Shown here: positions 36,690-49,900 of the stretch, one piece after another
Layout: each line of letters starts with the position of its first letter
Position numbering within the stretch: position 1 is the first letter of the stretch
Assembly: GCA_020091685.1 (NCBI GenBank)
Contig: CM034606.1
Coordinates: 17,686,695 to 17,750,694, forward strand
From: Lutjanus erythropterus
Lineage: Eukaryota; Chordata; Actinopteri; Lutjaniformes; Lutjanidae
Length of the DNA: 64,000 nucleotides
Reading direction: 5' to 3'
Translations under genes and position numbers: made by a program
The notes under the pieces: generated by a model
What the model was told of the DNA's origin: nothing
The model's input: only the letters and a program-made list of their open reading frames with translations
Database searches by the model: none

Positions 36690-36963
36690 TTAAAGGCATA
36701 CCATGCATGATTTTCCTACAAAAAACAATGTCAAAAATCTCATTGCGTATGACCCACTAGAAGTGTGTAGAGGTGTGTGTATCTGCAGAGACCCTGCCCT
36801 CCACCTGTATTTTCTTATTTTCTCAGTATTTTGCTGTGTTCAGGATGCTTTACCAACCCAGAGTGTCACTACTCGACATCCTTGGAATGAGACTTGACAA
36901 TCAACTACCATTGTGGTGCATTTGAAAATGGCAACTGACAAATCCTGCACATTCTACCTTTAA
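36690..36963. mobile_element. TTAA-flanked MITE (piggyBac-like), 274 bp
   Basis: The left end reads TTAAAGGCATACCATGCATG and the inverse of the right end TTAAAGGTAGAATGTGCAGG, with TTAA at both borders. It is non-coding. It sits 92 bases after the mir-217 hairpin, so it may be transcribed with it. Confidence 0.75.
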
Positions 36964-38633
36964 ATGGTGATACTGAACAATGGTTACTCCCTGTGTGCGT
37001 GTGTGTAAACATGCACATATGTTAGTCACCATTGTTGGCTGGGGGATTAGATAATAATGATCACTGAGATCTTGTGAAACTCAAAGCGGTACTTATGCTA
37101 AGCTAAGGCCCAATCTATCACTCGTACATTTAAGTATATGTCGGTGCTGTGTGGTGTATTATGTTCCCCGCTTGTTCACTCATGTCCAAATGGGGCACCT
37201 GGGCCTTTTGAGGCCACATTTTGAGGCGTTTTTTCTTGCACAAATACTGTTTTAAAGTATTTTTTCACAGATGTCCAAATGTAGTGCATCAGTGTGAGAC
37301 AGATTATCTGCTTTGACTTTTATTTCTGTGGAGACTTTCTCACACCTAGAGGTGCTCCCACGGCGGACACAGCCTCTGTGATTTGTAAGCATGACTGTCT
37401 CATTTTGGTTCCAGTGAGGAACAGAACCAAGAGGAATGTTCCTGCTCTCATCCTCTCTTTCATCAGTCCTGGATAAAATCTTTTATTAATTTCTATAAAC
37501 AGTTTAAAGATGGCTTTGATTAATTAAGTGCTTTATCTCAATGTATCTGCCTTTTTTGTGTATCTGTTGAATATCTTGCCAAGTCAAATAAACTTTTAGA
37601 GAAGAGTCAAGCATTTTGCAGTTGTTTTTGGGGTCGTGCAGTTGTTTATTCCTGTGTCATATCCTGTATTGGTTCATTCAGTCTTGTGAGCAGAGGTGAA
37701 AATCCTAACTCTGCTCCTAAATTCGCAGTTTTAAACTGATAAATTCTTACAAGTTAAATATTCACATTAAAGATTAATCACTGGATTTGTGTCTTGGAAG
37801 AGAAGAATCTGCTTCTTGCCAAGAGAGGTTTTGATTTTGATTCTGCACCTACAGGATATGGCACCATGCAGAATCTGTCTGCAATCCTCTGTCATCCACA
37901 CCCTGTGAGGAAAAGGTCACAAGGTCAGCATTAAAGGAGCTGGTGCCAAGTCCATCTCTATCCACTCATATCGGCAAGCTGTTGGCACACACACACACAG
38001 ACACAAACACACACAATCACTTGCTGTCTTTTCACCCATGGGAAGTCCAGGAAGCCATGCCAATTCCAGCAGATGTTCCTGAAGCGAAGGCATCTTGTAA
38101 ACACCATGAAATGTATTAGAGGCTAATGTAGTGCTTGCTGACAGAGGTCCTCAACACATGATTTGATTTTACCACCTGCTGCACACATACTGTACATATA
38201 CAGTACGTATAGACACAGTCTCTCACAGCAGGACAGGGTCTGCATGACTGCAACCCCTAAGGTTATGGAGGCTCATTCAATGGCTAGATAGATGGACAGA
38301 TGCTTTATTAGAGAGTAAATATCAGAAATGGTGTATGGCAAAGATCAAGCGTGGCTCCAGAAGTTTTCAGATATTTTTTTTTTTTGAAATTATACAAAAA
38401 ATAAGGACAATATCATCCCAAACACTGCAGTACAACAAGGAAATATGTTGAGTGTTGTGAAGTCATATCAGAAAGAGGCTAGTGTGGTACTCTTAACTCT
38501 GTTTAGTTTGGTTTCTTAGACTGATGTAAATATTGTTTTGACGTGTTTATCTGTCAGCAACAATGATTTCTGAGCTCAGATTTCCATATATAGCTGTTTC
38601 TTCTGATGATTACCTTTTTTACTTTAACAAGTA

Positions 38634-38790
38634 ATTTCGTACCAGTATATTTAAGTTGTAATTAAATTATAGAAAAGCACAATTTTAAGTGTATGTAGTG
38701 TACTTTTATGTGCTTAAGTGGAACAACTTATAAGTATACTTTGTATACTTAAAGTATATAGCTGTATGTTTGTTTTTATGCTGTATGCTT
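38634..38790 (+). repeat. AAGTATACTT-rich repeat, partial copy
   Basis: TTAAGTTGTAATTAAATTAT, AAGCACAATTTTAAGTGTAT, GTACTTTTATGTGCTTAAGT and GGAACAACTT match the inverse of 58090-58160 in the same order, so this is a copy of the repeat at 57600-58300. Confidence 0.75.
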
Positions 38791-39815
38791 GATTAGTGAA
38801 ACTTGTGTTACAGTACGTTAAAAATTTACACAGGGTAAATGGGGACGATTAGAACAGGGGGTGGTTGCAACAAGTCTTATTCCTCCAATCAGAAACATGA
38901 TAGAGTAATTATACTGTATGTGCTCAGTGAGACCCTCTGCCAACAAGGAAGTCAGAAGACACATTCAACATCTGCTGCTAAACTGTTTGAAAAAAACACT
39001 TGTTTTGGAGGTATGAGAGTAATTCTATACTTTTTTTTTATCATTCTGTCCTAAACTTTTGAGTTTGAATCCTTGTGTGGCTGACTTTCATGTGATATGA
39101 CTAGCATGTGTTGCTATCTGAGGTCAATAAAGTTGTATAAGGACAGCTCACAGTCAAGAGTGTAACAAAAAAGTTGCAGCATTGTATAATAAATACATGT
39201 CAATTAAAGTATGTTGCATTGAAACATGATCTATTCTACCTGCCTCACACTGAAACAGAGATTGAATAGCATCTATAACATCTGTTGACTCAAGGTAGGC
39301 CTGCACTTTATGCCCACACAAACAAAACTCTAATATCACTCAAATAATACTATTGAGTTATTGTAGAACTAAATTATACTGTAATAGTGTTGTAAATGTG
39401 CATATTTTAAGAAAACCATGCTTACTGAAACAGAAAGCAAAAGCTGAGTGAAAGTTATTCTAATCTGACCTTTTTGATTTAAGTTAATATTGTGAAAAAC
39501 ATGTCATATGTAAACTGTAATCATATTTAAATGACATGAGTAATTAGCAGAGATATGCAAGTTTTATATATTAAGATTTGGTTGGTCTTGTCCAAATGGT
39601 CTCTGACTAACTGAGAGAAATGCAAAAAGTGTTGCAATTGTCCCCAGTCTCCCCTACATAAAACATCGTCATCGCCACCGTGAATGAAAGAAAATGTTTA
39701 AAAGGAAAGATACACGTGTATATATGCACACAAATATACTTGTAATAATCGATGAATTACAAACATAGTTATGATGATTACCTTTTTTTTTATTACTAGT
39801 GAGCAGTCTATAGAG

Positions 39816-40094
39816 GGAGCCACTGCAGCCTGCTGCTGCTCGGTCACTGCACTCCGGTGAGAGACGAACCCGCAGCTCAACCTGCCCGGTACACCGCCCC
39901 CAGCATGTCATACTGTACGAGCCGCATGTTCATCATCACAAGTGCTGCCTGCACTCCGACAACCATCTAACATCCTCACGCAGCAACAAGGATAAAGAGC
40001 AGTCTGCTGCTACTGCGCATACAGCTCGGATCTGCAACCGAACACGAAGCGGGGAGGTTTTCTTCAGCACACCAGGAGAGTTGGAGATCCGCAG
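39816..40094 (+). promoter_or_regulatory. efemp1: efemp1 promoter and 5' untranslated exon
   Basis: A GC-richer block ends in a good donor, GATCCGCAG|GTAAAT, at 40094/40095. The coding exon 40688-40791 then follows an acceptor at 40686-40687 (CTCGTTACAG). The exon start is not defined; the block includes short ORFs typical of 5' leaders. Assignment to efemp1 rests on position and the splice donor. Confidence 0.5.
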
Positions 40095-40710
40095 GTAAAT
40101 TGCAGGTACGGATGACAAAGCTACTGCAGACAGCGCTGTGATCAGATAACAATGAAAACAATACACCGAGGAGCTGTGCAAGGACTGTGAATGTTGAAAC
40201 AAGTGAGACGGAATCTGCAGTAGCACTTGTTTCACATATAGTTCGCTTGTTTCAGGGATTTATCCAGGAACAAGTGTTCGGATCTTGAAAAGAGGCTGAA
40301 GCAACACATAATGTTTGATTGGACAGCTTGTTAAGTTTGTGCAAATACAGACTTTTAATCAACACGAGCTCTGCACGGCTGATTAACTCGTTCATTTTTC
40401 CTGACACTGATTGACACACAAGGGCATGTTTACGCACGATCTTTACGCGTATTACGCACTAATCCTTTTGGAGAAAAACAGCAGAAAAACACTTCACCTA
40501 GTTGAAGTCGCAGATTTAGCTGGAGCCGTGCCAACATAAACATCACGCCAGCAGCGGGAGATGTTGGGACTCGTTAAGCAATGCCATCAGTGATGTAATA
40601 ACTGGTATTAAAACATGTAGGCTTGTCAAGCGAAAAATGATCCTGCACGCTCTGTCCGCTTGCTTCATCATCTGCGTCTCGTTACAGCGCTGCTCCGACG
40701 TTTGGTCGAC

Positions 40711-40895
40711 ATGCTGGGCATCTGCGTGTGTCTGTGTGCGGTTTTCACGCATGTCCTCTCCCAGGAGGCTGAGGAGCCCATCTCATACACTGTGAGTGAG
40801 ACGTTTCTATACCAGATACTGTTTACTCTGTGTTTAACCTTGAATGTTTGATGTGCTGTGGAGTTTGATTTACAAACTGTGGCAACAAATTTCCT

Positions 40896-40978
<83 letters not shown>

Positions 40979-43900
40979 GTTTGATGTTGTTACATGACAG
41001 GACACTAAAATATGGATAATTTCATGGTGATCTTTGTGTCCTTCACAGTGCACAGAGGGGTATGAGTATGACAGAGTCAGAGAGCAGTGCAGAGGTGAGA
41101 ATGACAAATTGCATTCAATGATAAGCATTGGTTGTTAAGGCTGCACCTAACAGTGTTTTTCATCGTTGATTAATCTGTTGATAATTTTCTCAATAATCGA
41201 TTAGTTCTTTGGTCCATAAAATGTCAGAAAAAAGGATGATCAGTGTCTCCCATAGAAGAAAGTGATGTCCTTAAATGTTTTGCTTTGTTTGCAACCAAAA
41301 GATGTTCAATTTAACTGTCATTGAGCACCAAAGAAACCAGAAAATGTTCACATTTAAGAAGCTGAAATCAGAGACTTTAGATTTTTTTTTTCTTAAAAAA
41401 ATACCTCAAACCAATTGAATGTGAATGTGAATATTATCTGGTTTCTTTACTCCATTGTAACAGTAAACTGAATATTTTTGGGTTGTGGGGAAAAAAAAGT
41501 CGTCACCAAAAATGGAAACAGTGGTCAGCATTTTTCACCATTTTCTCAAATGATTGACAGATGACATGATTAGGGTGTCAGTATTTCAATTTTAAACTGA
41601 AAGGAGCTAAATCAAAAATAGACTCAAAAGCAGGATCAACAATTCTCCTGGTATTTCACCACCCCCCTACTTGTGCACACCCAGCATGTATCCAAAAAAA
41701 AAAAAAACACCTCAGAGGCGACACAGCATAGTTTAATGATAGCCTCTGTCGTTTTAAATTTGAAAATGTAAATGATTTGAATGAATTTATTAAACATTTA
41801 TGAAAATACTCGTTAGTTGCAGCCCTATTGTCTTTCTCTCTTACTGGGGTATTGTTTTTCCTTTGTCAGACATCGATGAGTGTGCCTTGTTAGATGATGC
41901 CTGTAAAGGAGGGATGCAGTGTATCAACCACTTTGGTGGATACCTCTGCCTCCCAAAGAGTGCCGTCATCTACATCAGTAAGGAGGGTGAGCAGGTGCCA
42001 CTTCCAGAAGCTGTCCCCCCTGTCCCTGCCGTCCCACCGAGTCAGCCACAGGTCCCACGGGCTGGTTCAGGCGGCCAGAGGGGATCTCCTCCACGGACCA
42101 TCCGCTGTGCAATCGGATTCACTGCAGATGAGCAGAACCTCTGCAGAGGTAAGATCAATCCACTCCTCTCCCTGTGAAGTCAGTTACAAGATGATACGAG
42201 GCACCATCAAAGTACCTTGGAAAAACTAGCCTTTAATTTTTTACAGCTTTACACCAGCACTTGGAGACAGTTCCTCTTATCTCAGCAAGTGGTGCTGACA
42301 AGCTCCTCAGGAGAGAAATTGGACTCTGTCAGCAGGAGCAGAGGTGTAACCACAAAATATGGTCTAAAAGTGCAAAAGAAAGGGATGGCTGCCACACTCT
42401 GCATGGAAATAATTTTTTATTATCTTCCAGAATTTTAAAGATTTGACTTTTGGCCTTCATAAAACAGATTACACCCTAAAATGTGGCTGCAGATTGGAAT
42501 CCCACTGCTGTGTATTCCAGTATATTGTTTTTTATCTCCTGAATATCAGTAGTATGTATTTGTTGCACTTGGCCAGATGCAGAAGAATGTGTCTGAATGT
42601 GTCTCTACCAGAGGTAGTACGTAGGTATTTGATAATTACTTGCTAACGACTTTAGAGCGTCAGTAAGCAGAGCTCCAAAGGTGAACTGTTCATCCATCTG
42701 TCTGACAGTCATCAACAGCTAAACCATGCGTAGCTGCCAGATGTGTTGCAAGCTTCTTGTTGATGTCATCTTTTATAAACTCTTTTGCTTGCAGCATGAT
42801 GTTTTTGGCGAGAGTTCAGCTTCTTCTTAAAATATAAAAAATGTTGTTTTGGGTGTTGAGGTCCTCTGCTCCAGAGGATAAGATATAAACACTTTTGTTT
42901 TTGCTCCCATTTTTCATGAGTTGAAATAAAAAAAAAATCTAAGGCCTCTGCTGAGGCATACAAAAGGGTTATTTCTTTCAAATTTTGTTCACAGATTTGT
43001 TGAAATTAGTATTAATGAGCACTTCTTTTGCCAAGATAATCCATCCACCTGGCAGGTGTGGCATATAAAGATGCTCATTAAACAGCATGATGCACAGGTT
43101 TGCCTGGGACCGGGACAGAAATTGTGATGTTCCTGTCATCTGATTTCCCATCACGTAAATGGGAATTTTAATTTAGACTAGTCAACTAGTTAATGTTTAG
43201 CTAATTAACTGTTAAACATTATCCAAAAAATCTTATGTGTATCAAGACCCATTTAAAGCAATTAATCACATTCTTTAATAACCAAATCATTGTAAAAATG
43301 TTGCTGAAATGTGTCACACTTTGCTCTGTGAATTGTGAACATTGCACATTATCCCACAAAACATGACAACAACACATGAAATGCTTCAGACCGAGCAGGT
43401 AGATGACATTGTTGACTCCTAGGTTGCCACTCAGTGTGGCTAATGTCAGCAGTGTTAGCAGCAGCAGCAGCTCTTCTTGCAGGTTAACATTCACGTACCT
43501 GTGCTGAATGTGGTTACGTCTTGCAACTATACTTTAATTTTCTTAGTTCAAAATACTGTCAGACTGCATTGTTTTTATGAGATGCCATCTGTCCCGCTGT
43601 CATACGGGCAACAGTGAGGGGAGAGCGGGGATGTTTGGTCATGTAGTCAACTAATCACACACATTCCCACTCTAAAATGTGAAGATTTATCTTCGAAAAA
43701 GACATTTATTAGGCACTGAACTATGGCAATTTCACACAGGGCTACAAGATACCACTTTTTCCCAGGAGGGCAAAGTCATTACCTGCCCTACTCTACTTCT
43801 GATTCATGACTTTGCCCTCCTGGGAAAAAAAAATGGTATTTTCAGGTGGATGGATTATCTAGGCAAAGGAGAAGTGCTCACTAACAGAGATTTTAACAAA

Positions 43901-46900
43901 TTTGTGAACAAAATTTGAGAGAAATAAACCTTTTGTGTGCTTTCTTTGGACAACTCATGATAAGTCGGAGCAAAAACAAAAGTGTTTGTGTTTTTGTTGA
44001 GCGTATAGAGTGGCAATATTTGTGCTCACATATCGCCTCTGCACCTACAGTAGATATTTCCTGGGCCTGGACTAGCTTGTGACTTTGGTAGCTGCGCAAG
44101 ACTGTGGGGGTGTGATCCTGTGTTTGAGCGAGACTCTTTGATCTTTACAAATGGGGAGTGGTTTGAAGATTCATTCTTTTTGCGTCGCTGCTTTGTGTCA
44201 GATGTTTATAGCTGCACCTGAAAGACAGAATCTCTGATATCACTCACCTCTTATAGCTTTTAGTTTGTCGTGTGTGTCGGTCTGGAGTGTAGTGTGAATG
44301 TGCAGAGCTCACTGTATAAATGTAATGTAAGACAAAGTGCATTACCATACAGTACATGTGTTCAGTGGTTAGGAACTCCTCTTGCCAATAGGCATGTGGT
44401 GAGTGGCTGTGTGGTGAGGCTTGCGGTCACAGCGCTCTAGTGAAAGTAGCAAATTTGATTTTACACCTGGGGCAAAGATATGTGTGAGGTGCTTTATGTG
44501 TTTCTCTGAATTGGAACCCAATTAGGTTTTATTGGAGTGTAAAACATGGCAGCATATCAGCTAAAGTAACCACATAAGCGAGCTGGCATGGGTATAATAC
44601 TTATTCATTCACTGTGCATGGGCTAAACAAAGATAGGCTGTTGCTGTCACTGTTATTGCTTTGAAATGACTGGAGTTTTTAACTGGAAGGCGTCTCGTGC
44701 CGTGATGTGGGCGTATATTCCTGCTGGTAGAGTGATATAATCTTTGTTTACATCAGTCTCTGGTTTCTCTGTCATTACCTTTAACTTGCTACAATGAGCC
44801 AATTGTTCTTGGACACAGAATTATCTTTTCTTTTCTCTTTTTTCTTTTCTTTTGCTCCACAGTGGCTGTTTTGCACAGCTACGTATCTTGCTAGCGAAGG
44901 AATTCCCATTAACTTTCAATGGGGGAAACCTCAATGTATCAAATAGCGCTTACATCAGGCTCCTTCCCTGCTAACTCACCACTCTGTGGAGGAAACCTGC
45001 AGTAGAGTGCCGAGTCAGGTAGGGCAAAGGGGAAGATGAAAGGCTGACACTGACTAAATAACCACAGCAGTGCCGGAGGACTGACCGAGCCAGGTTGTAC
45101 CAACGTCATGGGTTGTTTTGGTGACTTACTGCTGAGTGTGTGGTGAACAGTAGAGAGATCAGCTAAATGCTGTGGAAAAAATGAAGCCAATTTTCCAAAG
45201 CACAACTTAAATAGTTGAAAAAAAATGTTTCTACAACAAAATACTATTCTTTATGCTGATTAAAACAAACCACAAATTATATAATACACTTCTTCACCCT
45301 GACGTTTTTCCTTTTAAATGCAGCTTTCATAATTGTTCCCATGGGGATAACTATTTGCAAATTGGCAATAAAGCCCCTTGGCCTTGAGTGTGAACCCGAG
45401 CCTAAGTGTGTGTTGTTGCAGTGACACATAGGGGAAGCTGGCGCCCTACTCCACTCTGGCCACACAGAGAAACTATGAACCCCTACTGTATGTGTGACAG
45501 CTTAATGATGCCTCGCATTTCCATGACCTCCCCCACCCTCCAAACATACACGCACACATACTGTACGCTGTGTTTACTGCAGGGACATGCCTACAAGTGG
45601 CTCGCTGTACTCTTGTGTATGCATATTAAGTCTCATTTTCAGCAGAGGTGAGATCACGTCCTCCTGCAAATGAAGGTTGTCCATCAAAAGTGCTCAAATC
45701 GGTCATTAAATCTGATGAAAAGTGGAAAGCTGTTATTTAATGATTCTAATTTACAGTTGAAGGCCTTTTAAGAGTACACCCTCATGTTTTAGAAACTTAA
45801 AGGGATAGTTCAGACTGTTTAAAGTGGGTTTTATGTTGTCCATGGTCATTGTATTACCTACAGGAGATGGAGGTCGACATGCCCACAGTTTAAAAAAGCA
45901 GCAGGAGTCCAACTTTAATAAAGGCCCACTTGAATATCAGTTTAACTGCATGCTACATTTAAAGTATTTTCACCACTAGGCTTTGGCAGTATATATTTTT
46001 CTTTTTCTTGAGAAGCTGCAGCTTTTGTAAATCTTCACCACCGCCGCTGTACATTTATTGCCAGACCGGCAACTGCGCTGCTCACCTTTTCCTTCACTCA
46101 GCATACATTCGTCGTCACTCTCTCACACCACAGACAGTAATGAGTCCGCCAGTCAACCTCTCTCACGCTTGCTAAAGTTACACACTCAACATGATATGCT
46201 ACTCTGACACTTTAGTAGTCTCCTGTGTTTGCTGGCTTACATTTATTAGCAGGACTAAATCCAAAATACTCACAAACAGAGGCATTTTTGGTCTTTTTTT
46301 TTACTCATTAGTCTTGTAACTTTATCCCCAAGACACATTTCTCGGCTCAGCCGTGCTGCCTTGGCCACCAGTGGAGGACTGACCCCTGGTGCTGCGCACT
46401 ACAATACATCCCTTGATCAGTTTAATAGAAAGAGGAGTGTCTTTTTCATGATGGGATTTCTTAATACCCTGGTATACTGTAATACTGCCCGAGCCTACTC
46501 CCCACTTTACTTTGCCATCAGACAGCAATTTCTGACAGGAAAATAAACCAAATGTTGCTCTCTCTAAACCAATCAAACTCCATTCAGCAATTTCACCTGT
46601 GTTTTAAAAGCTTAGTTCAGCTTCACAGAAGTCACACAATAACACAAACTAACCAATCGAGTCAGAGGTAGACCAGCAAGTCCTGTGGTGTGTGAGGTGA
46701 AATAGCTGTTTTTGTCAAAGGAGTCTGATTGAGTGAGAGAGCAATATTTGGCTTACATAACTACGGTTTCTTGGCAAAAGGCAGTTTGACAGCAATATAG
46801 CAAACCCTTAAACTGTTAAACTGTCCACAGCAGTACAAATAATCAGAACTATACCTTTAACTGCATTTTCAGTGACTGTAGGTGTATAATGTTAGACACA

Positions 46901-49900
46901 GTCCTGTATTTTACACTTTCAGGGTTCTGTTATCTCCCCACAAGTCTTGACTTTACATATTTTGGCTGCTGCTGATTTATTTTTCATCTCTAAATTAGAT
47001 ACCCATGCCCTGCAGTATGGGACATGAAAGGACATGCCACCGCTGTTTACCTGTCTGGTTTCCTGAGGTCATGTAGGCCACATTACCACCTACATGCCTG
47101 ACTAATTTCAGCTACGTCTGGACACTCTTCACCTGCAGTGGCTGGAAATCTTTCCTAAATATGTTCTATTAAGGCTGTTAAGCCCTGGTGTGACAGAGAA
47201 CTTGTGTACTTTTCCGAACAAGGCCGAGTGCATGCAATAACATTTTTCCACGCAGATGCAATGCACTTGGGAGGAATATCTCTGGAATGTCAGCGATGGT
47301 TGTTTTTTCCGTTTGCTCCCATCTTTTGTGATGGTTGGAATTACTCACCACCTTGACAGATAAGCGTCGGATCGATCTGCAAGGAGCAGGAATGCAGAGA
47401 GCAGAACAAGCAGAGAGTGGTTGCACAAAGCACAACACGACACTGCTGCTTCATGATTTGACCTTTACAGTTTATACTATACAGCTTATCTTGTTGTCAT
47501 CTCATTTACACTTGAAGAAACACGCCCCCAGCCACCAGTCTTTGCTGATGCACAGGCAGTGTAAAAATATGCGAGGATACCCAGTTTTCAGGAAATTCCT
47601 GCAGATGTTATCCTGTCAGTGTTTGTTTGTCCATCAAAGATAAGCAACACAGATTGAGATGTTGTTGCACAGACGAGAAAGACTTCAACACGGAGGTGAA
47701 TGTAATACAGGATGTGCAGGATGTTAAATTAAAACATTCTGCAGAGATTTTGTTGCTCGACAGGAGGAAGTAGGATCAAACACAAAGCCCCTGCTTGATG
47801 AAAACTGACCCACTTTGTTTAGGGTTACTCAAAGAAAAAGACACCTGAGGCACACCTTTGTGCCTGTTGAACCCTCCTATTACCAGCTAAGCTCCCGGCT
47901 TCCACCTGCTCTCAGACTGATGATTTGCACTGTCCTGCATCAGTAGGTCTTCACTATGAGACCGTCCCAGTGCCCTATGATTTTACTGTCCAGCTCATTG
48001 CACCTGTAATAGTTTCAGCTCTAACAACCAGCGTTGCATCTTGGAGCCTTTGAATTGTAGATGCTGGCAGCGTTGGCCGGTCTGTAGTTCAACAACAGTT
48101 TGTTGCTGAGATGGAATAGTTGAATGGATTTCCACGAAACGTTGCACAGACATTCTTGCCCCCCTCAGGATGTACTTTAATGACTTTGGTGATCCTCTGA
48201 CTTTTAATTTTAACTGTATTCAACAATTTGGTTTATGACCAAGTACCAGCAAGCTATGAAGACCTCCATCACCCTCAGCTATACTTTGTGTAATACACTA
48301 AACTAAGCCATTGAACATGGTAAATATCATACCTGCTATATTCATCCAATAAGATGTTAGTTTAAATGCCCCAAAGCATTTAATTGGAATGCACTTTTTT
48401 ACGTGTATAAATGGGTTCCACCCACTGTGAAGCATCTAATCTGCTGAAAATATAAGCAGAAAATATAAGAAGTACTTCCACCTGTTAAAACAGTTTTTTT
48501 TAGTGTTTTTTGATAGACACGATCAGAGGTTTACACCACCACTCTCAAACCCATTGAAAATTCCTTCTGATAGGGCCAGATTGGGTTCATGTTAGCATGC
48601 TGACTTTAGCATTTAGCTCAAAGTATCAGTGGGCCTAAGCCAAATAGAGCTCAACAGATCAATCAACCTGCCTTATATATCAGTATCTGCATATCTCGAT
48701 CAACAAGTAAAAAGAAATCAGTACAGAAATGCAAAAGTTATGTTTGTGGTAATTTTGAAACAGGGGTGCCATACTATGTCCACCAGAGAGAACTGACAAG
48801 TATTTTTTTAAACTATAAAATATCCCACTGAGTATCATTGTCACAACTGTTTAATAACCAACTTTAGGTTTTCTTTATTCAACATTTTTGTGTATGTTTT
48901 GTGTTAATGTTAAAATAACAGCTGATAAGTCATTGGGAGAATTTTAAGCTAGTGACTGCGGTCGGTATCTGCCTCAAACATCCACTATTAGTCATGTTTT
49001 TAAAGTTAATACTAGTGAATCAACATTGCTGAGATTTCTGGCTTTCAAAACTCCAAGCTCTTAAGACTCACTTTCCATTCGTAACCTGTGCCAGAAAACC
49101 TGTTGATGTTGCAACTCCTCAGCTGCTGATAAAGAAATTCAAATTGTTTAATTACTGGATGTATTTTGACATCAGTGTCTCTATGGTAATAATGTTTTTA
49201 AGCACTTGATCTTAGAAGCCAAGAAATCAAGAGTAAAACAACTGAAACGACTTCAGCAATAACATCCTAAAACAAATTTAACACACTACACGAGGAATCT
49301 TAAAATAAATGACTTCCAGGCCTTCTGTGTTTTAATGGTGACAGTATTTTATCAGCTGACAGTCCTGTATCTTTAACCATCTTGCAGGCAGCCTATTTTC
49401 TGGCCTCAGCAGTGTTGCTGTACAACATGCTGTTATTGCTTGTGGTTTGCCGCTGGCTCCTCGCTGCCATCACATCAACGATGGCAGAGAGGAACGAGGG
49501 GGAAGCAGCTTTGCCGTGCCTTCTCCTCGGTGTAAGTGCTTAATGTTGTTGTTATTATTCTCCCTGAGGTCGGTGCCTGTCCAAGGGCCAGCTGCTTCCT
49601 CCTCTGATGTGCTTACATGTGTTGCTCTTTCCGTTTACCTCATGATGGAAAGGGACACAGGGCTGCTATAAATCACTATTGCGCTCAGCTGGGTGACACT
49701 CGCATGCGATCGCAGGGTCTGTGTTTCACACAGTTTCTCCTTTTCTTGAATATCACGCTGCTGTTTTGGCCACATTTTCAGCGTCAGTGTGTTTACAGCC
49801 TTCATTCCTTTCATGCCACAGACTTTGCTTTAAAGGCCGTAAATGTCAGGTGGGCATGTCAGGTGGGCAGAGCGATTGATCTCCTTCACGTTGAATAGCA

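Larger units (their letters stand above)
36599..39815. other. Interval between mir-217 and efemp1
   Basis: It contains a TTAA-type MITE and an AAGTATACTT-type repeat (both listed separately). AATAAA at 37588-37593 is a candidate 3' end for the primary microRNA transcript. There is a short CA run near 37987. No protein gene is seen. Confidence 0.45.

Noticed and set aside
40897-40976. CRISPR-like repeat array
   Set aside because: It is a tetranucleotide microsatellite in a vertebrate intron with no spacers.
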